Both the position numbers and the translations under genes were made by a program. From contig NZ_VEDF01000005.1 of assembly GCF_007677725.1 (NCBI RefSeq), positions 248,001-312,000 of the forward strand: a stretch of 64,000 nucleotides of DNA, given 5' to 3'. Each line of letters opens with the position of its first letter. Positions within the stretch are counted from its first letter, which is position 1. Source of the DNA: Pseudomonas sp. URMO17WK12:I11. Its GTDB lineage: Bacteria > Pseudomonadota > Gammaproteobacteria > Pseudomonadales > Pseudomonadaceae. The notes under the pieces are model-generated. The model saw only the letters and a program-made list of their open reading frames with translations. It ran no database searches and had not been told where the DNA came from. Shown piece by piece: positions 41,997 to 50,214 of the stretch.

Positions 41997-42317
41997 ATGG
42001 CATTACCACTACCCAACCACATCGCAAACAAGCTTGCTGAGCAAATCTTCAACAACTTCGACGATTTCTCGCAGGCTTTCTGGTTAGCGATCGCCGAAGA
42101 CCCGATCTACTCCCAACAATTCGTTACCTCGCAACTCAACCGCATCAAGCAAGGCTGGCCACCCCGCGCGCCCTTTGGCGAAACCGCAAAAGGCGTACGC
42201 GACTATCAGATCTGCCACCTCGACCCACCCGCCTTTGGCGGTGCGATGTACGGCGCCGAAAACCTGCGGATCATGAGCGCCCTGCAGTACGCGCTGTCAT
42301 CGGAGGTGAAGTGGTGA
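41997..42317 (+). CDS. Free-standing colicin-DNase-like domain lacking catalytic histidines
   Basis: 106-residue protein that starts right at the boundary of a colicin-E-type DNase domain, without receptor or translocation parts. LPNHIANKLAEQIFNNFDDF and FWLAIAEDPIYSQQF match the same region of the bacteriocin DNase. In the H-N-H part the paired His is C-H (ICHLDPPAFGG), and the final RVHNTIH-type segment is RIMSALQYALSS, so three of four catalytic His are gone. Nuclease activity is unlikely. AGGAGGG lies 9 bases before the ATG and the stop overlaps the next gene, so it is kept as a translated unit. Could be a decoy or a stabiliser of the immunity protein, or a slowly dying relic. Confidence 0.75.
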   Translation: MALPLPNHIANKLAEQIFNNFDDFSQAFWLAIAEDPIYSQQFVTSQLNRIKQGWPPRAPFGETAKGVRDYQICHLDPPAFGGAMYGAENLRIMSALQYALSSEVKW

Positions 42318-42577
42318 TCAGTCAAAAACACTCCCTTGCCGATTACACCTGTGCCGAATTCAGGACGGTGGTTGAGGAATTGCTACAGGCGTCTGGAACC
42401 TCCGCCTGGCAGGATCGCTTGCTCGAACACTTTATCGACATGGCCGAACACCCGGACGGCTCCGACCTCCTCTACTACCCGGCAAACGAACTGGAGGGCT
42501 GCGCCGTGGGGGTGATCGCACGTATCATCGCCTGGCGAAAATCAAACGGACTTCACCTGTTCAAGGACGTGCAATGA
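42314..42577 (+). CDS. Colicin-E/pyocin-type immunity protein (Imm2)
   Basis: 87-residue Im-family protein. SLADYTCAEFRTVVEELL and HFIDMAEHPDGSDLLYYP are clear; the SDLLYYP helix III keeps Asp51, Tyr54 and Tyr55 of Im9, unlike Imm1. It should neutralise a colicin-type DNase other than the one encoded upstream. GTG at 42314 (GTGA overlap with the previous stop) has GGAGG 7 bases ahead; a GTG one codon earlier is the alternative. Its own stop overlaps the lipoprotein start. Confidence 0.87.
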   Translation: MISQKHSLADYTCAEFRTVVEELLQASGTSAWQDRLLEHFIDMAEHPDGSDLLYYPANELEGCAVGVIARIIAWRKSNGLHLFKDVQ

Positions 42578-42756
42578 AAAAGTCTGTATGGGTGTTGAAG
42601 CTGTTTCTGACCGGTTGTGTAGACGGCAAGTTCTTTCTTTTGCCTGATCAGCAGAACCAGAAGTTTTCCTGCGACATGGATCCTTACAAGCAGGGATGTG
42701 AACGCCAATGTGACTATGACCGGCACTTCAAGTCAGTCGAGGACAAGAAGAGCTAG
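42574..42756 (+). CDS. Small lipoprotein with CDMDPYKQGC motif (copy 2)
   Basis: 60-residue predicted lipoprotein, collinear with copy 1: signal MKKSVWVLKLFLTGC with lipobox LTGC at Cys15, FLLPD, then CDMDPYKQGC at 33-42 and a charged tail. The motif codons differ from copy 1 at seven synonymous sites yet encode the same residues. The ATG overlaps the Imm2 stop (ATGA), so it is coupled to the immunity gene and occupies the slot of a colicin lysis/release gene. The mature part (about 45 residues, two conserved Cys) is longer than colicin release proteins. Function unknown. Confidence 0.78.
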   Translation: MKKSVWVLKLFLTGCVDGKFFLLPDQQNQKFSCDMDPYKQGCERQCDYDRHFKSVEDKKS

Positions 42757-42819
42757 GTAGGCCAGTCCGTTCATATGGCGCTATCTGCGAACACCACCGC
42801 GATTGCTCGGAGGCATTTC

Positions 42820-43488
42820 GTGAGCGGTATGGCGAAGCAGCCCGAAAATACAATCGCCAGGCAAGTGCTGGAATCACTGAGGCGTTATCCGGAACTGATA
42901 CGCCAGATTCCCGTGGGTACAGTGCCACACCGCGTCCAGCCTTCCCTTTACGATACCAACCCCGCCAACTATCGTGCCAACTCCGACACCCGCCATGCCG
43001 ATCCCGCCAAACATTTCGGTGTCTATTACCTCGGTCTTACCGAGGAAGTTGCCGTGGCCGAGTCCTTCCAGCCTGGCCAGGGTGTTGATGACCAGTCAGT
43101 TAATCTCTGGCGACTAAAGCAAACGTCACTGCATCGACTCAAGGCGGCGCGTGTATTGAACGTGATTGACGTGGCCGCATTGGCGAATAGAGCCACCCAC
43201 CACAAAGTGCGCGATATCGTGCAGGCCAAGGGACAGGGGCGAGAAGGATATGCACTTACCAAAAAAATCAGCCAAGCGTGCATGAATGTCGGTGAGGTCG
43301 ATGGCCAGCTCTATCAGTCAGCGGTCTACACCGTGACCGGGTCAATGGACGGGTGCAACCTTGTGTTGTTCGAGGGTCGTAGGCGCCAAGTCGAGGCGAT
43401 CAGCCACCAGCTGGTAATGGAAGCACTGCTATTGAATGGCGAGACGGCTGTGGAATTGCTGGAGAGTCTGGGTGTAGTGCTGGAGTAA
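42820..43488 (+). CDS. RES-domain protein (probable NAD+-degrading toxin)
   Basis: RES-domain protein of about 222 residues. RES toxins are NAD+ phosphorylases or glycohydrolases in RES-Xre type II toxin-antitoxin pairs. The Arg of VPHRVQPSLYD, Glu of EEVAVAESFQP and Ser of LYQSAVYTV fit the R-E-S residues; FGVYYLGLTEEVAV and GCNLVLFEGRR are typical. The start is chosen as GTG at 42820, six bases after GGAGG; an ATG at 42775 is in frame but lacks a ribosome site. No Xre-type antitoxin precedes it. The neighbouring convergent HTH gene is a possible partner. Confidence 0.75.
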   Translation: MSGMAKQPENTIARQVLESLRRYPELIRQIPVGTVPHRVQPSLYDTNPANYRANSDTRHADPAKHFGVYYLGLTEEVAVAESFQPGQGVDDQSVNLWRLKQTSLHRLKAARVLNVIDVAALANRATHHKVRDIVQAKGQGREGYALTKKISQACMNVGEVDGQLYQSAVYTVTGSMDGCNLVLFEGRRRQVEAISHQLVMEALLLNGETAVELLESLGVVLE

Positions 43489-43492
43489 ACAC

Positions 43493-43520
43493 AAAAAAGC
43501 GGACCTCTCACGAGGCCCGC
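43493..43520 (-). terminator. Terminator between convergent RES and HTH genes
   Basis: GCGG-CCTC/GAGG-CCGC stem with one A/C mismatch and loop TCAC (43499-43520). On the minus strand a T6 tract follows, ending the HTH gene transcript. Confidence 0.7.
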
Positions 43521-43522
43521 CT

Positions 43523-44155
43523 TCACTGTCCTGCCATCAACGCATTACGGTAGTCACGCTTGATGATTTCCAGAGCGGCTGGATCATCCAGTACTTCAAA
43601 CCGTGGCACTTCGTGGCTCGGCTCGCCTGGGTCGGAGTAATCCATTATGCCGACCAGGTGCTGAACGAGTGTGTTCATTGCTTCCGTATCAGCAGGATCA
43701 ACATCAAGCGTTGCAATCAATGCCTCAATGATTGACCTTGGTTTGTTTTCGACAAACTGAAACGACGGGTAGAACTTTCTGCGATTGCCGGTATTGGTGT
43801 AGGTCAGGAGCTTCCCCGCCTTGGTCTTCTGACTCAGTGCTTGCTTGGTAATGCCCAGGATTTCGCACGCTGCTTTGCCGTCACGCAGCTCACAGCGGCT
43901 GTCTACCCGCTCAAAGGCGCGTGCCTTCATCCTGGCCACCGCTTCCTGGTTGCGCGTTGCAATACTGCGTTTCGCCTCAACCTCGACCTTGGCGAGCGCA
44001 GCAAAAGCCTTCTCGTCCGCAAGCGCCACTGCTTTGAGCACTACCGCAGCCGACGCTCGGGCAAGATGCTCCTCGAAGCGCTCCCGCAATGCAACCTTGG
44101 CGGCCTCGATGCTTGCGAGCGCGGGATGAATGGCACCGTGGGTGACCGCCCTCAT
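43523..44155 (-). CDS. HTH DNA-binding protein, possible RES partner
   Basis: 210-residue protein. Residues about 10-90 are Ala/Glu/Arg-rich and helical (probably coiled coil). An HTH follows: CEILGITKQALSQKTKAGKL, then NRRKFYPSFQF, a pattern found in DNA-binding proteins that select an output by binding promoters. The C-terminal part (IIEALIATLDVDPADTEAMN and onward) could be a partner-binding domain. I do not see the GGRTPLELL-like motif of Xre/MbcA/ParS antitoxins. GAGGAGG lies 4 bases before the ATG. Upstream, three 8-bp TTGAC repeats may be an operator. Antitoxin role is inference from proximity to the RES gene. Confidence 0.65.
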   Translation of the reverse strand: MRAVTHGAIHPALASIEAAKVALRERFEEHLARASAAVVLKAVALADEKAFAALAKVEVEAKRSIATRNQEAVARMKARAFERVDSRCELRDGKAACEILGITKQALSQKTKAGKLLTYTNTGNRRKFYPSFQFVENKPRSIIEALIATLDVDPADTEAMNTLVQHLVGIMDYSDPGEPSHEVPRFEVLDDPAALEIIKRDYRNALMAGQ

Positions 44156-44214
44156 AGACCCTCCTCAGGGCCTGAATAGCCCGTGTGCCGATAGGCTATG
44201 GCCGCTGCGAAAAA

Positions 44215-44238
44215 TCTGTCAACTTGTCAATTCGTCAA
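44215..44238 (-). promoter_or_regulatory. Three tandem 8-bp TTGAC repeats
   Basis: On the minus strand TTGACGAA, TTGACAAG and TTGACAGA lie end to end. The last contains a consensus -35 (TTGACA) but no good -10 at 17 bases. Likely promoter/operator of the HTH gene. Confidence 0.5.
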
Positions 44239-44271
44239 AATATAAAGCAACTATAGAAAATACCCACAAAC

Positions 44272-44298
44272 AAAAAACCCCGCCGAAGCGGGGTTTTT
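44272..44298. terminator. Terminator after cysNC
   Basis: AAAAAACCCCGC/GCGGGGTTTTT stem with loop CGAA. A- and T-tracts on both sides make it bidirectional. Confidence 0.9.
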
Positions 44299-44313
44299 CA
44301 CAAGCATCAATGC

Positions 44314-46215
44314 TTAGATCGCGCCACGCTGACGCAGCACATCCAGCACCTGCTTCACGCCTTCTTCAACGCTGGTGCTCTGGGTATCGATCACCAGGTC
44401 GGCATCCAGCGGCACATCGAACGGGAAGCTTTCACCCGGAATGTTGTCGCCGCCGGCCGCATACAGGCCCTGTGGGTCACGCTCACGGCACGCCAGCGGC
44501 GAAGCCTGAACGTAGACAGTCACCAGACGGTCCTTGCCGATCAGTGCCTTGGCCTGCTCGCGGCCTTCGGCATCCGGGGCGACGAACGCCGCCAGGGTCA
44601 GCAGGCCGGCTTCGTTGAACTGGCGCGCCACGTGGGCGGCGCGGCGCCAGTTCTCGGTGCGGCCAGCGCGGTCCTGTGGCAGGCCCTTGTTCAGGTCGTG
44701 GCGCAGGTTCTGGCCATCCAGCACATATACCGCACGGCCCATGTCGAACAGCTTGCGCTCCACAGCGTAGGCCAAGGTGCTCTTGCCAGCGCCGGACAGG
44801 CCACTGAACAGCACGGTTGCAGGCTGCTGGCCGAAGCGCAGGGCACGTTCTTCGGTGGCCACGTGAGCGAGCTTGCCATGCTGGCCAGTGCTGCCGTGGG
44901 GCAGTACCGGCGGTGCGATGATCATGCCGGCGCCGACAGTGCCGTTGGTCAAGCGGTCGATGACGATGAACGCACCGGTGGTGCGGTTGCTGTCGTAACC
45001 GTCCAGGGCGATGGCGCTGTCCAGCGACACGCTGACGCGGCCGATCTCGTTCAGTTGCAGCGCGCTGGCGGCGCCGCGCTCAAGGGTGTTGACATCGACC
45101 TTGTGGGTGATGCTGGCAATCGAGCCCGGCACGTAGCTGGTGGCGCGCTTGATGTCGTATTTCTTGCCCGGGAGCATCGGCTCCTCGGCCATCCACACCA
45201 GCATGGCATCGAACTGGTCGGTGACCGGCGGCACGTTATCGGCATGTACCAGCAGGTCGCCACGGGAGATGTCGATCTCGTCTTCCATGGTCAGGGTCAC
45301 GGCCTGGCCTGGGCCGGCGTTTTCCAGCTCACCTTCGTAGGTAACGATGGATTTGACCCGGCTGCTCTTGCCCGACGGCAGCACGACCACTTCGTCACCT
45401 TTGTGCACCACGCCGCTGGCGATGGTGCCGGCAAAGCCGCGGAAGTTCAGGTTCGGACGGTTGACGTACTGCACCGGGAAGCGCAGGTCGGTGAAGTTGC
45501 GGTCGGCGGAGACTTCGACGGTTTCAAGGATTTCCATCAGCGTCGGGCCGGCGTACCAAGGCGACTGCTCGCTGTGGTTGACCACGTTGTCGCCCTTGAG
45601 CGCCGACATCGGCACGAAATGCAGGCTGCTTGGCTTCAGGTTGATGGCGTCGGCGAACTTCAGGTAGTCGGCCTTGATCGACTCGAATACGCCTTCGTCG
45701 AAGCCTTTGAGGTCCATCTTGTTGACCGCAACCACGATGTGCTTGATGCCCAGCAACGAGGCGATGTAGCTGTGACGACGGGTCTGAGTCTGCACGCCGT
45801 AGCGGGCATCGACCAGGATGATCGCCAGGTCGCAGGTGGACGCGCCGGTGGCCATGTTGCGGGTGTACTGCTCGTGGCCGGGGGTGTCGGCGATGATGAA
45901 CTTGCGCTTGGCGGTCGAGAAGTAGCGATAGGCGACATCGATAGTAATCCCCTGCTCGCGCTCGGCCTGCAAGCCGTCTACCAGCAGCGCCAGGTCGACT
46001 TCTTCGCCGGTGGTGCCGACCTTCTTCGAATCACGGGTGATGGCCTCGAGGTGGTCCTCGTAGATCATCTTCGAGTCGTGCAGCAGGCGCCCGATCAGGG
46101 TGCTCTTGCCATCGTCGACGTTGCCGCAGGTCAGGAAGCGCAGCAGTTCCTTGCGCTCGTGCTGGGCCAGGTAGGCGAGGATGTCCTCGCTGATCAGATC
46201 AGATTGGTGCGACAT
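44314..46215 (-). CDS. cysNC: CysNC: ATP sulfurylase GTPase subunit fused to APS kinase
   Basis: Bifunctional 633-residue enzyme of sulfate activation. Residues 1-440 are the CysN GTPase that powers APS formation with CysD: G1 [19 protein letters not shown]3 [19 protein letters not shown]4 VNKMDLKGF. The C-terminal part (about 455-633) is APS kinase (CysC), Walker [18 protein letters not shown], making PAPS. The fusion is standard in Pseudomonas. It is 15 bases downstream of cysD. Confidence 0.96.
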   Translation of the reverse strand: MSHQSDLISEDILAYLAQHERKELLRFLTCGNVDDGKSTLIGRLLHDSKMIYEDHLEAITRDSKKVGTTGEEVDLALLVDGLQAEREQGITIDVAYRYFSTAKRKFIIADTPGHEQYTRNMATGASTCDLAIILVDARYGVQTQTRRHSYIASLLGIKHIVVAVNKMDLKGFDEGVFESIKADYLKFADAINLKPSSLHFVPMSALKGDNVVNHSEQSPWYAGPTLMEILETVEVSADRNFTDLRFPVQYVNRPNLNFRGFAGTIASGVVHKGDEVVVLPSGKSSRVKSIVTYEGELENAGPGQAVTLTMEDEIDISRGDLLVHADNVPPVTDQFDAMLVWMAEEPMLPGKKYDIKRATSYVPGSIASITHKVDVNTLERGAASALQLNEIGRVSVSLDSAIALDGYDSNRTTGAFIVIDRLTNGTVGAGMIIAPPVLPHGSTGQHGKLAHVATEERALRFGQQPATVLFSGLSGAGKSTLAYAVERKLFDMGRAVYVLDGQNLRHDLNKGLPQDRAGRTENWRRAAHVARQFNEAGLLTLAAFVAPDAEGREQAKALIGKDRLVTVYVQASPLACRERDPQGLYAAGGDNIPGESFPFDVPLDADLVIDTQSTSVEEGVKQVLDVLRQRGAI

Positions 46216-46230
46216 GGAGTAACCCTGAAA

Positions 46231-47148
46231 TTAGAAGTAGCCTTGGCGTTTCTTGTCTTCCATGGAGCCGGCGCCATCGTGGTCGATGACACGGCCCTGG
46301 CGTTCGGACGTGCGGGTCAGGAGCATTTCCTGAATGATGTCCGTCAGGGTCTCGGCTTGCGACTCGACAGCGCCCGTCAGCGGGTAGCAGCCGAGGGTAC
46401 GGAAACGTACCTTCTTCTTGACGATGCGCGCCTTCTCTTCCTCGGAGAGGTGCTCGAGGATGCGCTCGTCGTCGATCATGATCAGGGTGCCGTTCTTCTC
46501 GATGACTTCACGCTCGGCGGCGAAGTACAGCGGCACGATCGGGATGCCTTCGAGGTAGATGTACTGCCAGATGTCCAGCTCGGTCCAGTTCGACAGCGGG
46601 AAGACGCGGATCGACTCGCCCTTGTTGACCTTGCCGTTGTAGACGTTCCACAGCTCCGGACGCTGGTTCTTCGGGTCCCAGCGGTGCTTGCTGTCGCGGA
46701 ACGAGTAGACGCGTTCCTTGGCTCGCGACTTCTCTTCGTCGCGGCGCGCGCCACCGAAGGCGGCGTCGAAACCATGCTTGTCCAACGCCTGTTTCAGGCC
46801 CTGGGTCTTCATGATGTCGGTGTGCTTGGAGCTGCCATGGGTGAACGGGTTGATGCCCTGCGCCACACCCTCGGGGTTGACGTGGGTGATCAGCTCCAGG
46901 CCCATTTCCTCGACCATCTTGTCGCGGAAGCGGTACATTTCCTGGAATTTCCATTGGGTGTCGACGTGCATCACCGGGAACGGCAACTTGCCCGGGAAGA
47001 AGGCCTTGCGCGCCAGGTGCAGCATCACGGCGGAATCCTTGCCGATCGAGTACAGCATCACCGGGTTGTCGAACTCGGCGGCCACCTCGCGGATGATGTG
47101 GATGCTTTCCGCCTCCAGCTGTTTCAAGTGCGTCAGTTTGTCGACCAT
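46231..47148 (-). CDS. cysD: CysD: sulfate adenylyltransferase subunit 2
   Basis: Catalytic ATP-sulfurylase subunit forming adenosine 5'-phosphosulfate. It has 305 residues, starts [20 protein letters not shown], with the PP-loop [36 protein letters not shown] and [15 protein letters not shown] motifs. First gene of the cysD-cysNC operon; CysB control is likely by analogy, but no site could be assigned by eye. Confidence 0.96.
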   Translation of the reverse strand: MVDKLTHLKQLEAESIHIIREVAAEFDNPVMLYSIGKDSAVMLHLARKAFFPGKLPFPVMHVDTQWKFQEMYRFRDKMVEEMGLELITHVNPEGVAQGINPFTHGSSKHTDIMKTQGLKQALDKHGFDAAFGGARRDEEKSRAKERVYSFRDSKHRWDPKNQRPELWNVYNGKVNKGESIRVFPLSNWTELDIWQYIYLEGIPIVPLYFAAEREVIEKNGTLIMIDDERILEHLSEEEKARIVKKKVRFRTLGCYPLTGAVESQAETLTDIIQEMLLTRTSERQGRVIDHDGAGSMEDKKRQGYF

Positions 47149-47319
47149 GGCTACTCACGTAAAACGATGTTATGGACGGCCTGCGGGCCGTGTTCGAGCG
47201 AGCCACTCTATCACAGCAGCTGCTTCTATTTAGGAGGCTAACTAGATCGAAAGCGTCTAACGATATGACTGCCGGTTTGGGCTTGGAGGACCTGTGCGGG
47301 CCGCGGTCCCCCGCCGAAA
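47149..47319. other. cysD upstream region
   Basis: About 170 bases between cysD and the Nif3-like gene (same strand). It must hold the cysD promoter; I could not pick a clear -35/-10 pair. Confidence 0.35.
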
Positions 47320-48078
47320 TCAAATGGGATTGGGGCAGTCGATGAACAGGTGCTCCAAGGCAAAGCGCCGCGCCAGGTAGTCACCCAAGGCCTGCACCCC
47401 ATAGCGCTCGGTGGCATGATGCCCGGCGGCGATGAAACTGACGCCATTCTCGCGCGCGCTGTGGTAGGTCTGCTCGGATGCTTCGCCGGTCAGGTAGAGG
47501 TCGACCCCAGCGGCGATCGCCGTGTCGATGTAGCCCTGCCCGCCGCCGGTGCACCAGCCGACCCTGCGGATCATCGCCTGCCCTTCCACCAGCAGCGGTT
47601 CACGCCCCAGCACATCCTGCACCCGGCGGGCGAAGTCGCGCGCCGTCACCGGCTCGGCCAGCGAGCCGACCAGCCCCACCACCTTGGGGTTGTCCGCATC
47701 CAGTGGCCCTTCGACGGTGATATCCAGCTGCCGGGCCAACTGCACGTTGTTGCCGACTTCCGGATGCACGTCCAGCGGCAGGTGAAACGCCAGCAGGCTG
47801 ATGTCGTTGTTCAGCAGAGTCTTCAGACGGCGCTGACGGATACCGGTGATGCAGGGGTTCTCGCCTTTCCAGAAGTAGCCATGGTGCACCAGGATCAGGT
47901 CGGCCTCGGCCTCGACCGCCGCATCGAGCAAGGCCTGGCTGGCGGTCACGCCGCTGACGATGCGGCTGACCTGCGGCCGGCCTTCGACCTGCAAGCCGTT
48001 GGGGCAGTAGTCTTGAATCCTGGCGCTAGCGAGGTAACGCTCGGCCTCCTCGACCAGGGTATTGAGCGCGACGGCCAT
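47320..48078 (-). CDS. Nif3-like dinuclear metal-centre protein
   Basis: 252-residue Nif3/YbgI family protein. Metal-ligand segments are DLILVHHGYFWKGE (two His), LLAFHLPLDVHPEVGNN (His, Asp) and FIAAGHHATERYG (His, Glu). Family members are proposed GTP cyclohydrolase-like or metal-handling proteins; the physiological role is not established. It is divergent from algW. Confidence 0.92.
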   Translation of the reverse strand: MAVALNTLVEEAERYLASARIQDYCPNGLQVEGRPQVSRIVSGVTASQALLDAAVEAEADLILVHHGYFWKGENPCITGIRQRRLKTLLNNDISLLAFHLPLDVHPEVGNNVQLARQLDITVEGPLDADNPKVVGLVGSLAEPVTARDFARRVQDVLGREPLLVEGQAMIRRVGWCTGGGQGYIDTAIAAGVDLYLTGEASEQTYHSARENGVSFIAAGHHATERYGVQALGDYLARRFALEHLFIDCPNPI

Positions 48079-48133
48079 GACGATCTCCTCGATTTCTGTA
48101 CGTATAGCGGGCCCAACAGCGGGTCAACGCCCG

Positions 48134-48139
48134 TATAAT
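48134..48139 (+). promoter_or_regulatory. Possible algW promoter -10
   Basis: Perfect TATAAT, about 110 bases before the algW ATG. The -35 region is weak. A second weaker hexamer TATGAT is at 48182-48187. Confidence 0.4.
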
Positions 48140-48246
48140 GCCGGCCATTATGAGCCGTCGCCGGCAGCGGGGGAACCGGTGTATGATCGCGCGCGTTCAT
48201 GGCCCCACTGCGGCCACAGGCCCCCGCTCCTTTCCAGGATTCGTTC

Positions 48247-49407
48247 ATGTTCAAGGCGTTGCGTTATTTTGGCTGGCCCCTGCTTACCGGTGTTCTGATC
48301 GCCGTACTGATCATCCAGCGTTTTCCGCAATGGGTCGGCCTGCCCAGCCAGGATGTCAACCTGCAGCAAGCCCCGCAGACTACCAAGGTCATGCAGGGGC
48401 CGGTGTCCTACGCCGACGCCGTGACCCTCGCCGCACCGGCAGTGGTCAACCTGTATACCACCAAGGTGGTCAACAAAAGCGCGCATCCGCTGTTCGAGGA
48501 CCCGCAGTTCCGGCGCTTCTTCGGTGACAACCTGCCCAAGCAACGGCGCTGGGAATCGAGCCTGGGCTCGGCGGTGATCATGAGCCCCGAGGGCTATCTG
48601 CTGACCAACAACCACGTCACCAGCGGCGCCGACCAGATCGTCGTGGCGCTCAAGGACGGTCGCGAAACCCTGGCGCGGGTGATCGGCAGCGATCCGGAAA
48701 CCGATCTGGCGGTGCTCAAGATAGACCTGAAGAACCTGCCAGCGATCACCATTGGCCGCTCCGACAGCATTCATATCGGCGACGTGACTTTGGCCATTGG
48801 TAACCCCTTCGGCGTGGGCCAGACCGTGACCATGGGCATCATCAGCGCCACCGGGCGCAACCAGTTGGGCCTGAACAACTACGAAGACTTCATCCAGACC
48901 GACGCTGCGATCAACCCGGGCAACTCGGGCGGCGCCTTGGTCGATGCCAATGGCAACCTGGTCGGCATCAATACCGCGATCTTCTCCAAGTCCGGCGGCT
49001 CCCAGGGCATCGGCTTCGCCATTCCGGTGAAGCTCGCGCTGGAGGTGATGAAGTCGATCGTCGAGCATGGTCAGGTGATTCGTGGCTGGCTGGGCATCGA
49101 AGTGCAGCCGCTGAGCCAGGAGCTGGCCGAATCGTTCGGCATGCAAGGCCGCCCAGGCATCGTGGTGGCGGGGATCTTCCGCGATGGCCCGGCGCAGAAG
49201 GCCGGCCTGCAACTGGGCGACGTGATTCTGAGCATCAACGGCGAGCCCGCCGGTGACGGGCGCAAGTCGATGAACCAGGTGGCGCGGATCAAGCCCAACG
49301 AAAAGATCAGCATCGAGGTGATGCGCAATGGTCAGCAATTGAAGCTGATCGCCGAAGTCGGCTTGCGACCGCCGCCGGCACCGGTGGTGACCAAGGAAGA
49401 GAAGTAA
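48247..49407 (+). CDS. algW: AlgW (DegS-type) periplasmic site-1 protease
   Basis: 386-residue membrane-anchored HtrA-family serine protease that cuts anti-sigma factor MucA to start the AlgU envelope-stress and alginate response. N-terminal anchor (YFGWPLLTGVLIAVLII), trypsin-like domain with catalytic His in YLLTNNHVTSG, Asp in SDPETDLAVLKID and Ser in NPGNSGGALVDANG, and one PDZ domain starting IRGWLGIEVQPLSQ. The regulatory LA loop is represented by KSAHPLFEDPQFRRFFGDN. The ATG at 48247 replaces an upstream frame start without similarity. Neighbour of cysD/cysNC, as in P. aeruginosa. Confidence 0.93.
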   Translation: MFKALRYFGWPLLTGVLIAVLIIQRFPQWVGLPSQDVNLQQAPQTTKVMQGPVSYADAVTLAAPAVVNLYTTKVVNKSAHPLFEDPQFRRFFGDNLPKQRRWESSLGSAVIMSPEGYLLTNNHVTSGADQIVVALKDGRETLARVIGSDPETDLAVLKIDLKNLPAITIGRSDSIHIGDVTLAIGNPFGVGQTVTMGIISATGRNQLGLNNYEDFIQTDAAINPGNSGGALVDANGNLVGINTAIFSKSGGSQGIGFAIPVKLALEVMKSIVEHGQVIRGWLGIEVQPLSQELAESFGMQGRPGIVVAGIFRDGPAQKAGLQLGDVILSINGEPAGDGRKSMNQVARIKPNEKISIEVMRNGQQLKLIAEVGLRPPPAPVVTKEEK

Positions 49408-49408
49408 C

Positions 49409-49436
49409 AACCAGGGCCGCGCAAGCGGCCCTGGTT
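49409..49436 (+). terminator. Hairpin between algW and aapP
   Basis: Perfect 12-bp stem AACCAGGGCCGC/GCGGCCCTGGTT with loop GCAA, between the convergent genes. It has no long T-tract. Confidence 0.75.
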
Positions 49437-49439
49437 ACA

Positions 49440-50204
49440 TCAGTGCAGAATCTGGCTGAGGAACAGCCGGGTCCGCTCGCTGCGTGGGCGGTCGAAGAAG
49501 TCATCGGGCGCTGCCTGCTCGACGATTTCCCCCTTGTCCATGAAGATCACCCGGTTCGCCACGGTCCGGGCAAAGCTCATTTCGTGGGTCACGCAGAGCA
49601 TGGTCATGCCGTCCTCGGCCAGGCTGACCATGGTGTCGAGCACCTCCTTGACCATCTCCGGATCGAGCGCCGAGGTAGGCTCGTCGAACAGCATGATCTT
49701 TGGCTTCATGCACAACGCTCGGGCGATCGCCACACGTTGCTGCTGGCCGCCCGACAGCTGCCCGGGGAACTTGTGCGCCTGCTCCGGAATGCGCACTCGC
49801 TCCAGGTAGTGCATGGCAATTTCCTCGGCCTGACGGCGCGGCATCTTGCGCACCCACATGGGCGCCAGGGTGCAGTTTTCCAGGATGCTCAGGTGCGGGA
49901 ACAGGTTGAAATGCTGGAACACCATGCCCACCTCACGGCGGATCGCCTCGATCTGCTTGAGGTCGTTGGTCAACTCGACGCCATCGACCACGATACGCCC
50001 CTGCTGGTGTTCTTCCAGGCGGTTGAGGCAGCGAATGGTGGTCGACTTGCCCGAACCGGATGGCCCGCAGAGCACGATACGCTCACCCTGGCGCACGTTG
50101 AGGTTGATGTCCTTGAGCACATGGAATTGCCCGTACCACTTGTTGACACCCTGCATCTGGATAATGCCTTCCGGGCCAACAGGCTGCTTGATCGCTTCAC
50201 TCAT
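49440..50204 (-). CDS. aapP: Amino-acid ABC transporter ATP-binding protein AapP
   Basis: 254-residue ATPase of the general L-amino-acid importer. Walker [22 protein letters not shown]-loop, ABC signature [17 protein letters not shown], Walker [17 protein letters not shown] and the switch His in VTHEMSFA are all seen. Last gene of aapJQMP, 10 bases after aapM. Confidence 0.95.
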   Translation of the reverse strand: MSEAIKQPVGPEGIIQMQGVNKWYGQFHVLKDINLNVRQGERIVLCGPSGSGKSTTIRCLNRLEEHQQGRIVVDGVELTNDLKQIEAIRREVGMVFQHFNLFPHLSILENCTLAPMWVRKMPRRQAEEIAMHYLERVRIPEQAHKFPGQLSGGQQQRVAIARALCMKPKIMLFDEPTSALDPEMVKEVLDTMVSLAEDGMTMLCVTHEMSFARTVANRVIFMDKGEIVEQAAPDDFFDRPRSERTRLFLSQILH

Positions 50205-50214
50205 CTCGACACTC

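Noticed and set aside
38536..44155. Whole accessory region as a prophage or integrated plasmid
   Set aside because: No integrase, transposase, att-like direct repeats or structural phage genes were seen.
44215..44238. Tandem repeats as a CRISPR array
   Set aside because: Three abutting 8-bp units without spacers; no cas genes in the window.
44632..47241. 869-codon open frame antisense to cysD/cysNC
   Set aside because: No ribosome site or similarity; the composition (His/Gln/Val/Asp-rich) is what the complement of a GC3-biased gene gives. cysNC and cysD are certain on the other strand.
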